Part shown: positions 7,255-15,273 of the stretch, one piece after another
Layout: each line of letters begins with the position of its first letter
How positions within the stretch are numbered: position 1 is the stretch's first letter
The notes under the pieces: generated by a model
Database searches by the model: none
The model's input: the letters and a program-made list of their open reading frames with translations, nothing else
Told to the model about the DNA's origin: nothing
Translations under genes and position numbers: made by a program
From: Bacteriovoracaceae bacterium
Lineage (GTDB): Bacteria > Bdellovibrionota > Bacteriovoracia > Bacteriovoracales > Bacteriovoracaceae
Reading direction: 5' to 3'
Length of the DNA stretch: 47,798 nucleotides
NCBI GenBank assembly: GCA_017858255.1
Contig: JAFMBV010000017.1
Span: 1-47,798 of the forward strand

Positions 7255-8220
7255 ATGAGTGCCTTGGTCAACACTAAGAAGGTTATTGAATTATTAAAGG
7301 GAAGGTGGCGTAAGCTTTGGAAAAATGACGAAGCGAAGTTTCGTATTCTTACCAGCTTAAAAATGACTTCAATCCCTCTTTTTACTTTTACTATAACAGC
7401 AGCGTTCTTTTGGATTCTCCTTAATATGAACCTTATCTTTTTTAGGGCAAACGAATATCGAGGCATTGATGCATTCGGAGAAGTCTTCTTTGATTTTCTC
7501 TCAAGTAGCTTAACGGACTTGATGCCATATGCAGCACTCTTGCTCATCTTTGTGAATGTTACGGCGATTTATACCTCTGATATTCTCCTGAGGCCATTTC
7601 GTTTGATCGGAGATTACTGCGAAAAAAGAAATGGGGGAGAGGACGCAAGTTATAATCCTGATTTCTTCACAGACCTAAAGTTACTCAGTCAATTTAGTGA
7701 GTTCTTCTTCTCTTATATGGAAACGGCAGAGCTAAATAAGGCACTTCACGAGGTTGCTGTTCCTAAAAAGTATTCAAAAATTCATCAGCCAGGTTTTGAG
7801 AAAACCTTTTTCCTCCATTATTTACTTTATATATTGGCAAGTGTTTTGGCCGTGTCTATTGCCTTGTATGCTTTTGCAAATGGATTATATGAAGACATCA
7901 TTTTACTCGCTGATCAGACTCTTCCAAATAATCCAAAGATAAATCTATTCTTAAGTGATCAGAAAGCTATTATTGACCAAATTATTTGGTTCGCTCTTTG
8001 TATAAGTATGGTTATGTATTTTTTCTTGGCCACTCACCTTTACCAAGCGGTAGCAGCACCAGCTTTTGCTGTATTTGCCACAATGAGATCTTTTCTAAAG
8101 GGCAACTATGAACAGAGAGTTCATTTGATTGGTTACCCCGCACTGAGACCTCAAACGAGGAAGCTAAATAAGTACTTGGATTGGATTCAAAAGAACTTGG
8201 TAAAAAATTCCGAAAACTAG
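7255..8220 (+). CDS. Membrane protein with two transmembrane-hairpin/HAMP-like modules, no output domain
   Basis: 321 residues from the ATG at 7255, which has AGGAG eight bases upstream. Four membrane segments are visible, at about residues 35-58, 83-106, 185-208 and 240-265. After the second comes 'LLRPFRLIGDYCEKRNGG', and after the fourth 'APAFAVFATMRSFLKGNYEQ' plus a helical tail. Both resemble HAMP linkers (proline after the membrane, helix, glycine turn, charged helix). The layout looks like a duplicated TM-TM-HAMP unit. No kinase, cyclase, receptor or phosphatase domain follows. It could be a signalling adaptor, but function is unknown. Confidence 0.75.
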   Translation: MSALVNTKKVIELLKGRWRKLWKNDEAKFRILTSLKMTSIPLFTFTITAAFFWILLNMNLIFFRANEYRGIDAFGEVFFDFLSSSLTDLMPYAALLLIFVNVTAIYTSDILLRPFRLIGDYCEKRNGGEDASYNPDFFTDLKLLSQFSEFFFSYMETAELNKALHEVAVPKKYSKIHQPGFEKTFFLHYLLYILASVLAVSIALYAFANGLYEDIILLADQTLPNNPKINLFLSDQKAIIDQIIWFALCISMVMYFFLATHLYQAVAAPAFAVFATMRSFLKGNYEQRVHLIGYPALRPQTRKLNKYLDWIQKNLVKNSEN

Positions 8221-8290
8221 AGGTTGATTTTCTATAAGACTAATGAAGAATAGAGGGATATTTCTCTCTTAAAAAGAAAAGGATGTATTA

Positions 8291-9082
8291 ATGAAAAACG
8301 TTAAATTTGCTTCAATACTTGGGCTTGCGCTGATTTTCTCGCTTTCCTCGTGTATGAATAAGGACGCACTTAAAAAAACCCTTAAGGAAAACCCAGAGAT
8401 TCTTTATGAGGCCATCAAAGCAGACCCTGCTGAATTCATGATGGTACTTCAAGAAGCAGCTCAAAATGCTAAAGGGGCCATGCAAGAAAAGAAGGTTGAA
8501 GCTGAGAAAAAAGCCTTTGAAGAAAGCTTCAGTAGCCCTCTAAAACCAATGATTAGAGAAAATGAATCAGTTCGTGGAACAAAAGATGGGCCTCTTGTGC
8601 TTATTGAGTACTCTGATTTTGAGTGCCCCTTCTGTAGTAGAGGTTTTGAAACTGTAACTAAAATTTTAGAGAAATATGAAGGTAAGGTTCAATTTATCTA
8701 CAAGCACCTTCCGCTTAGTTTTCACCCTGCAGCGATGATTGCTGCTCAGTATTACGAGGCCATTCGTATTCAATCTGAAGAAAAAGCATTTAAATTTCAT
8801 GATGCTATTTTCGCAAATCAAAGAAAACTTAAGAATGGAAAGTCATTCCTTGATGCAGAGGCTAAGAAACTTGGCGTTAATATGAAAAAACTTGCTGGAG
8901 ATTTTAATTCAGAAAAAGTTAACAAGCGTATTAAGGAAGACATGGCGGAAGCCGCTAAGTTTGGTATTCAAGGGACTCCTGGCTTTGTTCTTAACGGAAT
9001 TCCTGTAAAGGGAGCTTATCCTCTTGACCATTTTGTGAAAATTGTTGATGAGCTAAAAAAGAGAAATCTTGTTAAGTTGTAA
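8291..9082 (+). CDS. DsbA-family thioredoxin-fold lipoprotein
   Basis: 263 residues. The signal peptide ends in the lipobox LSSC, so the protein is probably lipid-anchored in the periplasm. A charged helical region (about 25-90) precedes the thioredoxin fold. The redox motif is CPFC in 'YSDFECPFCSRGFE'. The cis-proline loop is 'GIQGTPGFVLNG', typical of DsbA/DsbG-like 'thioredoxin_4' proteins. It should oxidise or isomerise disulfides in exported proteins. The ribosome binding site is AAAGGATG. It is monocistronic and ends at a strong terminator. Confidence 0.9.
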   Translation: MKNVKFASILGLALIFSLSSCMNKDALKKTLKENPEILYEAIKADPAEFMMVLQEAAQNAKGAMQEKKVEAEKKAFEESFSSPLKPMIRENESVRGTKDGPLVLIEYSDFECPFCSRGFETVTKILEKYEGKVQFIYKHLPLSFHPAAMIAAQYYEAIRIQSEEKAFKFHDAIFANQRKLKNGKSFLDAEAKKLGVNMKKLAGDFNSEKVNKRIKEDMAEAAKFGIQGTPGFVLNGIPVKGAYPLDHFVKIVDELKKRNLVKL

Positions 9083-9108
9083 TTAAATGATTAACCAAAA
9101 TTAATTTG

Positions 9109-9133
9109 ACCCCGCCACGTGCGGGGTTTTTTT
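9109..9133 (+). terminator. Rho-independent terminator
   Basis: A perfect seven-base-pair GC-rich stem (ACCCCGC, loop CACGT, GCGGGGT) is followed by seven T residues. It ends the DsbA-like lipoprotein transcript. Confidence 0.93.
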
Positions 9134-9134
9134 A

Positions 9135-9143
9135 TGCTAAAAT
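9135..9143 (+). promoter_or_regulatory. Extended -10 promoter for a probably leaderless gene
   Basis: TGC followed by TAAAAT fits the TGn extended -10 form. It ends seven bases before the A of the ATG at 9150, so the expected transcription start is at or next to the start codon. Confidence 0.45.
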
Positions 9144-9149
9144 GACAAT

Positions 9150-9569
9150 ATGTTTGAAGGTACTTACAACAATTTTTCCAGAAGACCACAAAAGAGAGCA
9201 GATATTCTTAAGCATGAGAATAGCTTTGAAAATCTAATCCGTAGTTCTTCTGCCCCAGAAGAGGAGGATATCCACAGGGTTTTCACCGAATCTTTAAAGA
9301 AGCTATTAAACCTGACATCAGCAGTAGAGTTGATCGAAGGTCTTCATGCCTTAGAGGCAGACCTAGGTAGACTCGAGGAAAAATATCCTGGAGTAGATAC
9401 ACCAAAGTTAAATGACTTTTACCAAGAGCTTTCTCCTATCGTTTTACAAAAATATTGGGAAAGAAGGAAGAATCCTATTTCTGAAGAGTCTATTGATGAT
9501 CTCTTTTTGGAGAGTATTCATATTGCTATTGAAGAAGAAATGTTTATTTGGCAAGAAAAAATTAACTAA
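9150..9569 (+). CDS. Hypothetical protein, soluble, acidic, helical
   Basis: 139 residues, not recognised. The sequence is acidic and mostly helical, has no signal peptide or membrane segment, and carries repeated E/D-rich stretches (SAPEEEDIHRVF, EEESID-like near the end). It begins only 16 bases after a terminator and has no ribosome binding site, but an extended -10 box lies just before the ATG. It is followed by the HU gene after ~112 bases. Confidence 0.65.
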   Translation: MFEGTYNNFSRRPQKRADILKHENSFENLIRSSSAPEEEDIHRVFTESLKKLLNLTSAVELIEGLHALEADLGRLEEKYPGVDTPKLNDFYQELSPIVLQKYWERRKNPISEESIDDLFLESIHIAIEEEMFIWQEKIN

Positions 9570-9681
9570 AAACCTCCAAAAGCCTTTCTCCATGGCGCTT
9601 TCAAAAAAAAAATTTGTCAATCAAAGTAAAATACGTAACCATTTTAGTATTCGAATTATTCACTTACCAATAGGAGTTGGA

Positions 9682-9960
9682 ATGAACAGAAAAGAGCTAA
9701 TTGAAGCAATCCTTAAGGACAAAGGACTTAACCACCTAACAAAGAAAGATGCTGATCACTTTGTTGCGACACTGATCGACGTTGTAAAGAAAACTGTTAA
9801 AAAAGGTGACGATGTTTCCCTTATCGGTTTTGGATCATTCTCTAAAGTTCGTCGTGCTGCACGTATGGGCGTAAACCCTGCGACAGGTGAGAAGATCAAA
9901 ATTAAAGCAAAGACTCTTCCTAAATTCCGTCCAGGAAAAGCTTGGAAAGAAATGATGTAA
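9682..9960 (+). CDS. HU/IHF-family DNA-binding protein
   Basis: 92 residues, started at the ATG at 9682 with AGGAG eight bases before; an open frame extending back to 9412 is an artefact overlapping the preceding gene. Family hallmarks are present: 'MNRKELIEAI' N-terminal helix, 'GFGSFSKVRRAAR' beta turn, and 'NPATGEKIKI', the DNA-intercalating arm with its proline, ending 'PKFRPGKAWKEMM'. HU bends and compacts DNA as a dimer. Whether this is HU or an IHF subunit cannot be told from one sequence. It has its own strong terminator. Confidence 0.95.
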   Translation: MNRKELIEAILKDKGLNHLTKKDADHFVATLIDVVKKTVKKGDDVSLIGFGSFSKVRRAARMGVNPATGEKIKIKAKTLPKFRPGKAWKEMM

Positions 9961-9991
9961 TTTCCTTTTTTTAGGAATTTAAATAAGAAAG

Positions 9992-10018
9992 CCCTCCTCT
10001 TTTAGGAGGGTTTTTTTT
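9992..10018 (+). terminator. Rho-independent terminator after the HU gene
   Basis: A seven-base-pair stem (CCCTCCT, loop CTTTT, AGGAGGG) is followed by eight T residues. Confidence 0.94.
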
Positions 10019-10144
10019 GGTGTCATTAGTACACCACCTATTTCGTCGGGCATTTATTTCGTCATGGCCTTGACGCTTTTTCAGTATATTGGAAGAAATT
10101 TCCTAGCCTACTAGGTAGAAAGTTCCATCCTCTGTTCTCTCTGA

Positions 10145-10172
10145 TTGATATCTTGCACACAGCGTGTATAAT
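10145..10172 (+). promoter_or_regulatory. Sigma-70-type promoter of the flagellar operon
   Basis: TTGATA, a 16-base spacer, and a perfect TATAAT lie upstream of fliL. The predicted start is near 10179, giving a leader of ~57 bases. The leader contains an AGGATGGT element at 10222-10229 that recurs in the operon. Confidence 0.6.
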
Positions 10173-10235
10173 TTTTGACAGAGGGTAGGTAATAAAATCC
10201 TCTCGTCATAGCTAATAAACCAGGATGGTAAAGAG

Positions 10236-10790
10236 ATGGCCGAAGAAAATGAGCAAATGGAAGTACAACCACCTGCTAATAAAGTTTCCTCTGCAAAAAA
10301 TCCACTTCTAACGATACTTGTAGTCGCTAATACTGCGGTGATGGTCGCAGTAGCCTATTTTCAGTTTATGAGTCATCAAAAACTGGCTGAAACACCCTCC
10401 ATTAGTGATGTTGTTAAGGCCGAGATGAAAAAAATCACTGGTGAAGATGGAGAAATTCAAATAACTGGTGAAGCACAGGTAGATGATGGAAAGTTGTTTC
10501 CTCTAGATGGCTTTACGGCCAACCTCGCGCAGGGAGATGGACCTCGTCGTTTTGTACGGCTTAATACAGTTTTAAAATTTTCAAAAGAATCTAATGAAGA
10601 AGAGTTTAAGAGAAGAAAGGCTCAAATAAGAGATTCTGTTATTACGACTTTGAATGGAAAAAGACCCGAAGACCTTTTAAGTGTCCAAGGTAAAAATTTC
10701 TTGAAAGAGGAGATTAAAGCGGCGATTAATGCCTTTCTGGTTGATGGTCACGTTATAGACGTTTTTTACGTCAGTTTTCAAATTAACTAG
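10236..10790 (+). CDS. fliL: Flagellar basal-body-associated protein FliL
   Basis: 184 residues. FliL is a single-pass inner-membrane protein that rings the stator and supports torque. A short cytoplasmic tail is followed by one membrane helix (about 23-43, LLTILVVANTAVMVAVAYFQ). The periplasmic domain carries the FliL pattern 'FTANLAQGDGPRRFVRLNTV' and ends 'LVDGHVIDVFYVSFQIN'. It is first in the flagellar operon, 66 bases ahead of fliM. The AGGATGGT in its leader may be both ribosome binding site and regulatory element; AAAGAG also abuts the ATG. Confidence 0.93.
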   Translation: MAEENEQMEVQPPANKVSSAKNPLLTILVVANTAVMVAVAYFQFMSHQKLAETPSISDVVKAEMKKITGEDGEIQITGEAQVDDGKLFPLDGFTANLAQGDGPRRFVRLNTVLKFSKESNEEEFKRRKAQIRDSVITTLNGKRPEDLLSVQGKNFLKEEIKAAINAFLVDGHVIDVFYVSFQIN

Positions 10791-10855
10791 CTAGTTTAAT
10801 TCTAGCGGGCGGTGAGCAGGAAGTTCACTAAATATTTCCCAGGAGGGGATTCGGT

Positions 10856-11887
10856 ATGGCCCAAGTTCTAAGTCAAGAAGAAGTAGATGCTCTATTAAAT
10901 GCCGTAAACGACGGTGAATCTTATGATATCCTCGGTGGAGGCGGCGCTGACTTTGATGCTGCTGATGACGTAGATGATAATATTCAGACCTATGACCTAA
11001 CCAATCAAGATAGGGTTATTCGTGGTCGAATGCCGATCTTAGAAATTATCTATGAAAGGTTTATTAGATCCTTTCGAGTGTCTCTTTCTAACTCATTAAG
11101 AAAAATCTCTACAATTTCGATGATCTCAACAGACCTTTTGAAGTTTGGTGAGTTCGTAAATACTCTGCCTATCCCGTCTTGCATGTGTATCATGAGGTAC
11201 AACGAGCTTAGAGGTCCTGCTCTCCTCGTTTTTGAGTCAAAGCTTGCTTATGCAATTATTGATTCTTACTTTGGTGGCACTGACCGACCTTTTACAAAAA
11301 TAGAAGGGAAAGAATTTACTCAGATTGAACTTTCTTTTATGAAGAAAGTCATGGACATGGCAATCACTGACTTAGAAGAGGCGTGGGCACCAGTTCATAG
11401 AATTGATGCTCAATACCTTAGAACAGAGATCAACCCACAGTTTGTTGGTGTTGTTCCTCCATCGGACGTCATCATTGCTACTACCCTTGAAGTAGAATTT
11501 GAGTCTGCATCTGGAACAGTAATGATTGTGGTTCCTTATTCGACGATTGAACCTATTAAGCAAAAATTGAGCTCTAGTTTCCAAACAGACAATGATATGG
11601 CGGACAGTATTTGGACGACTGCTATGAATGATCACATTATGGATGCGACGACGGATGTCATTGTTAAGCTTGGAGAAGCACCGATGACGGTTGGTGATCT
11701 TGTTACGTTGGAAAAGGGTGACATTATACCTCTTAATCAAGAAGCTTCTGGTGAAGTGACTCTTGCAGTAGAAGGTGTTGAGAAAATGAAGTGTCTCATT
11801 GGAGTACACAAGGGAAATAGAGCAATACAGGTCACAAAAGTTTTAAATAAAGAAAGAAGAAATATCCAAATAAAGCAGGGAGAGTAA
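10856..11887 (+). CDS. fliM: Flagellar motor switch protein FliM
   Basis: 343 residues, with a strong AGGAGGGG ribosome binding site. FliM links the MS ring to FliN in the C-ring and receives CheY-P. The N-terminal '[13 protein letters not shown]' is the CheY-binding segment. The middle CheC-like domain includes '[13 protein letters not shown]' and '[19 protein letters not shown]'. The C-terminal SpoA domain includes '[20 protein letters not shown]'. The stop is two bases from fliN, so translation is probably coupled. Confidence 0.97.
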   Translation: MAQVLSQEEVDALLNAVNDGESYDILGGGGADFDAADDVDDNIQTYDLTNQDRVIRGRMPILEIIYERFIRSFRVSLSNSLRKISTISMISTDLLKFGEFVNTLPIPSCMCIMRYNELRGPALLVFESKLAYAIIDSYFGGTDRPFTKIEGKEFTQIELSFMKKVMDMAITDLEEAWAPVHRIDAQYLRTEINPQFVGVVPPSDVIIATTLEVEFESASGTVMIVVPYSTIEPIKQKLSSSFQTDNDMADSIWTTAMNDHIMDATTDVIVKLGEAPMTVGDLVTLEKGDIIPLNQEASGEVTLAVEGVEKMKCLIGVHKGNRAIQVTKVLNKERRNIQIKQGE

Positions 11888-11889
11888 AT

Positions 11890-12270
11890 ATGGAAAACGA
11901 AACAAATAATGAAGGGGCACTTAGTAATGTTGATCCAAAAGACCTTCAAGAAATATCAAACATCGCAGATAATGTGCAAGCTGGTGATGATGCCCTTAAT
12001 AAACTAAAGGTTCAAAACCTCGATTTTATTCTCGATATTCCCTTAAAGGTAACAGTCGAGTTAGGAAGAACATCAGTTGTCATCAAAGACCTCTTGCAAC
12101 TGGGTCAGGGTTCTGTTTTGGAACTAGATAAGCTCGCTGGTGAACCACTGGAGATTCTCGTTAACGGTAAGCTAGTCGCAAAGGGTGAAGTTGTTGTTGT
12201 GAATGAGAAATTCGGGATTCGTTTGACTGATATTATCTCTCCAGTAGAGAGAATAGAAACGCTTAAATAA
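11890..12270 (+). CDS. fliN: Flagellar motor switch protein FliN
   Basis: 126 residues. The first ~50 residues are an acidic leader; the remainder is a SpoA domain: '[20 protein letters not shown]', '[20 protein letters not shown]' and '[20 protein letters not shown]'. FliN forms the base of the C-ring and docks the FliH-FliI export ATPase complex. It lies directly behind fliM, in the usual order. Confidence 0.97.
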   Translation: MENETNNEGALSNVDPKDLQEISNIADNVQAGDDALNKLKVQNLDFILDIPLKVTVELGRTSVVIKDLLQLGQGSVLELDKLAGEPLEILVNGKLVAKGEVVVVNEKFGIRLTDIISPVERIETLK

Positions 12271-12298
12271 GTATTAAATAAGTAACTTAGGAAGAGTT

Positions 12299-13438
12299 AT
12301 GAAATTTTTAGTAAGCCTCGCATTAATTTTTATTACCTTAACGACCTATGCAAATAAAGCAAAAGTATTAAATGTTACTTTTGAAGACAAGGGACGGGAG
12401 GGAAGATTAGTTGTTGAACTTGATCGAGAATTGGCGGATTTTCCGGAGCTTTCTGTTAAAAATAACTTTGTTCAAGTTGCTATACCGGGTTCTTTTGTAT
12501 GGCCGAAAATTGAAAAGAAATTTTCAGTAAATAAGTCTTATGACTCTAAAATTCTTGCTTATCAATTTGATAAAGAAAAAGTACGTATACGCGCAATCCT
12601 TCCTCAGAATATGGAAGGTAAGACCGACCGTATAGCCTTAGTTTTGAAGGGTAAGAAAATTATTGTCAATTTTCCAAAGAATAAAACAGTTTTGGTGAAT
12701 CCAGGTAGAGCTCCTGCTTTGGCACCTGCAAGTCGAAAAGCATTGGCGAAAAAAGATTCAAGTGTATATGACGAGTCTTACTTGGAGAAATTGTTAAAAG
12801 AAAAAGAATCATTAATTGATATTAAAAAACCACAAGCTAAAGGTAAGTTGCCTGCAAAGAACGATAGTGTCTCTGTTATACAAGCCGCTCAAACTAAGAA
12901 AAAGAATGAGTTCTCTTTGTCCTCATACGCAGGAAAGTTTGTAGGGTTTTTGGCCCTTGTTCTTCTCCTTTTTTATGGAATTGTTACTCTCTTAAAAAAA
13001 GGAGCTTTTAGTAAAAGTAAATTAGGCTTTCTTAACAGCACAAAAGTGATTGAAGTTCTTAATACAACTTATATCGCTCCTAAGAGAAGCCTATTATTAA
13101 TCCGAGCCCATAAACAAGTATTTCTAGTTGGGAGTTCAGAAAAAGGTCTACACATGATTTCTGAGGTCAATGATATGAGCGGTCTCTTTAAAGAGGGTGA
13201 GAAAAGCCTTAGTGGTTCAAATTTTGATTCCTCACTCGGGGTCGCAAATAGTGAAGAGAAATCTTTTAAGCTAAAAGACTTTTTAGATAATGAAAGTGAG
13301 AAAGATAATAACGAAGGAACGGACTCTGTAGCTCTAAGAGCAATTGAGAAAGAAATGGCCGCTGCAAAAGAAAGCCATAAAGTGAAATTTAGCGATCAAA
13401 TTAAAAGTAAACTTAAAGATCTGAAGCCACTTCAGTAA
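12299..13438 (+). CDS. fliO: FliO-type flagellar biosynthesis protein with large periplasmic N-terminal domain
   Basis: 379 residues, far longer than the ~100-150 usual for FliO. A signal peptide (LVSLALIFITLTTYA) is followed by a beta-rich ~110-residue domain resembling AMIN-type domains. A Lys/Ala/Pro linker follows, then one membrane helix (about 216-233, FVGFLALVLLLFYGIVTLL). After the membrane comes the FliO core: 'NSTKVIEVLNTTYIAPKRSLLLI', then 'VFLVGSSEKGLHMISEV', and an acidic tail. FliO is the assembly factor for the FliP ring. The position between fliN and fliP supports the call. The AMIN resemblance is only by pattern. Confidence 0.85.
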   Translation: MKFLVSLALIFITLTTYANKAKVLNVTFEDKGREGRLVVELDRELADFPELSVKNNFVQVAIPGSFVWPKIEKKFSVNKSYDSKILAYQFDKEKVRIRAILPQNMEGKTDRIALVLKGKKIIVNFPKNKTVLVNPGRAPALAPASRKALAKKDSSVYDESYLEKLLKEKESLIDIKKPQAKGKLPAKNDSVSVIQAAQTKKKNEFSLSSYAGKFVGFLALVLLLFYGIVTLLKKGAFSKSKLGFLNSTKVIEVLNTTYIAPKRSLLLIRAHKQVFLVGSSEKGLHMISEVNDMSGLFKEGEKSLSGSNFDSSLGVANSEEKSFKLKDFLDNESEKDNNEGTDSVALRAIEKEMAAAKESHKVKFSDQIKSKLKDLKPLQ

Positions 13439-13450
13439 TCAGGAGCATTA

Positions 13451-14185
13451 GTGAAAAAGTTAATTTCTATTCTCCTGTTTTTCTTTTCAGGAATTACATT
13501 CGCTCAGCAGGGTAATGTTGGACTTCCTGGTTTGTCGGTAAATTTTGGTCAAGGTACGGACCTTGTCGATACGATTCAAGTACTCGTTCTCTTTACTGTT
13601 CTAACTATGGCGCCGGCGATTCTTATCCTGTGTACCTGTTTTACCAGAATTATTGTCGTTCTTTCTTTTATGAGACAAGCGATTGGTACTCAGAATTTAC
13701 CTCCCAACCAGTTGCTAATTGGGTTTGCATTATTCTTATCGATCTTCGTTATGAAGCCTACAGGCATGGCGATTTATAACCAGGGTATTCAGCCTTACGT
13801 AAAAAAACAAATTAAGACCGAACAAGCATTGACCGTCATTGAATATCACCTGAGAGGCTTTATGAGTAAGCAGGTGAGAAAGGCGGATATCGGGTTATTC
13901 TTCGATATCACTGGAGAGAAAGCTCCGAACGATATTAATGAAGTTCCAATTCATTATTTAATACCAGCTTTTATTATCTCTGAGCTTAAGACTGCTTTTC
14001 AAATTGGGTTTCTTCTTTACATCCCTTTTCTCATCTTGGATATGGTGGTGGCCTCAGTGCTGATGGCAATGGGTATGATGATGTTGCCTCCTGTCGTTGT
14101 GTCTCTACCATTTAAGTTGCTTTTATTTGTTCTTGTTGATGGGTGGCAGTTGGTAACAGGATCGATTTTACGGTCTTTTAATTAA
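13451..14185 (+). CDS. fliP: Flagellar export gate protein FliP
   Basis: 244 residues, GTG start with AGGAG upstream. FliP forms the pentameric core of the export gate. It has a cleavable signal peptide (LLFFFSGITFA) and the family signature around 'TCFTRIIVVLSFMRQAIG' and 'PPNQLLIGFALFLSIFVM'. The second half carries 'HYLIPAFIISELKTAFQIGF' and 'PPVVVSLPFKLLLFVLVDGW'. Four membrane segments are expected. It starts 12 bases after fliO. Confidence 0.98.
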   Translation: MKKLISILLFFFSGITFAQQGNVGLPGLSVNFGQGTDLVDTIQVLVLFTVLTMAPAILILCTCFTRIIVVLSFMRQAIGTQNLPPNQLLIGFALFLSIFVMKPTGMAIYNQGIQPYVKKQIKTEQALTVIEYHLRGFMSKQVRKADIGLFFDITGEKAPNDINEVPIHYLIPAFIISELKTAFQIGFLLYIPFLILDMVVASVLMAMGMMMLPPVVVSLPFKLLLFVLVDGWQLVTGSILRSFN

Positions 14186-14194
14186 GGAATAAAT

Positions 14195-14470
14195 ATGGGT
14201 TACGACGTCTTTTCAGAGATAACAAATCAGGCCATTAAAGTAACCCTTTATGTTGCTTCACCAATGCTTCTTGGAGCGCTGGTTATGGGTATTTTGGTTT
14301 CTCTATTTCAAGCAGTAACACAGATTAACGAGCAGACGCTTTCCTTTATCCCTAAGATAATTGTCATCGTTGGTGCCATGGTTATTTTTGCACCTTGGAT
14401 GTCTGAGACTTTAGTTAATTTTACAAAGGAATTGATTTTAAGCATTCCAGAAATAATTAACCAGAATTAG
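14195..14470 (+). CDS. fliQ: Flagellar export gate protein FliQ
   Basis: 91 residues with two membrane helices, the standard size. Conserved 'SPMLLGALVMGILVSLFQAV' and 'TQINEQTLSFIPKI' are present. Four copies wrap around the FliP-FliR complex in the export gate. It is nine bases after fliP. Confidence 0.98.
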   Translation: MGYDVFSEITNQAIKVTLYVASPMLLGALVMGILVSLFQAVTQINEQTLSFIPKIIVIVGAMVIFAPWMSETLVNFTKELILSIPEIINQN

Positions 14471-14481
14471 GAGTAATAGAC

Positions 14482-15261
14482 TTGGTAAATATAAGTGTCA
14501 TTGATATTCACGCTTTAACCTGCTTCTGGCTTGTTTTTACAAGATGGATGCTTGTGATTATTCAATTACCAATATTCGATAATAATAGTATTCCAAGTCT
14601 TGTTAAAGTTTTGTTTTCTCTAATTCTAAGTTTTGCTTTTTTTCCTCTCGTGAAGGCCGAAGTTTATAAAGATATGGTCTATATGGGCGTCGATAGCTTT
14701 TGGATCTTAACAATTTTTTACGCCGTTGTTAGTTTACTCATTGGTTACCTTGTTAAGTGTCTAATGGAACTCTTTACTGCAAGTGGGTCGGTTATTACTC
14801 AACAAATAGGTTTTGGAGCAGTGGCCTATTTTGATCCCGCAAGTGCGAGTAGAGTGGGGCCATTTGAGCAAATTATTCGCTGGACAATGATTGTTGTGAT
14901 CATAAGTTCTGGTGCATTATTGCCAATGTTTAAAGGAATATTTAACTCTTTCTTCAGTATTCATGTATACGACCTTGGAAAGATGGCCTCTTCCCCTGAA
15001 TACTTTTTGACAGTTTTTAAAGGTCTCTTTATGTCTGCTCTCTTGCTTGCAAGTCCTCTAATCTTTACAAACATGTTGATTATGACTGTACTAGGTATTG
15101 TCGCAAGAACCGTACCTCAAATGAATGTCATCATGGTTTCTTTTGTTGTGAATATTGGATTAGGGCTTTTAGTATTTGCAGCTAGTTCAAGTGAGTTTTT
15201 TAGAGTGGCATTTCAAATATATACCGACAAATTAGGGAATTGGTTTCAATTTCTTTTATAG
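14482..15261 (+). CDS. fliR: Flagellar export gate protein FliR
   Basis: 259 residues, TTG start with AGGAG eight bases before. FliR completes the FliP5-FliR1 export pore. About six membrane helices are visible. Recognisable stretches are 'FTRWMLVIIQLPIFDNNSIP', 'GSVITQQIGFGAVAYFDPAS' and 'NMLIMTVLGIVARTVPQMNV'. Confidence 0.97.
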   Translation: MVNISVIDIHALTCFWLVFTRWMLVIIQLPIFDNNSIPSLVKVLFSLILSFAFFPLVKAEVYKDMVYMGVDSFWILTIFYAVVSLLIGYLVKCLMELFTASGSVITQQIGFGAVAYFDPASASRVGPFEQIIRWTMIVVIISSGALLPMFKGIFNSFFSIHVYDLGKMASSPEYFLTVFKGLFMSALLLASPLIFTNMLIMTVLGIVARTVPQMNVIMVSFVVNIGLGLLVFAASSSEFFRVAFQIYTDKLGNWFQFLL

Positions 15262-15273
15262 TAAGGATCATAA

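Noticed and set aside
10065-10083. TGGCCTTGACGC upstream of fliL as a sigma-54 or -35 element
   Set aside because: The GG-GC distance is wrong for sigma-54 and no -10 box stands at a workable distance from TTGACG; TTGATA-N16-TATAAT at 10145 is far better.
11372-11809. 145-codon minus-strand frame inside fliM
   Set aside because: It is a shadow of the fliM frame; fliM is clear by motif over its whole length.
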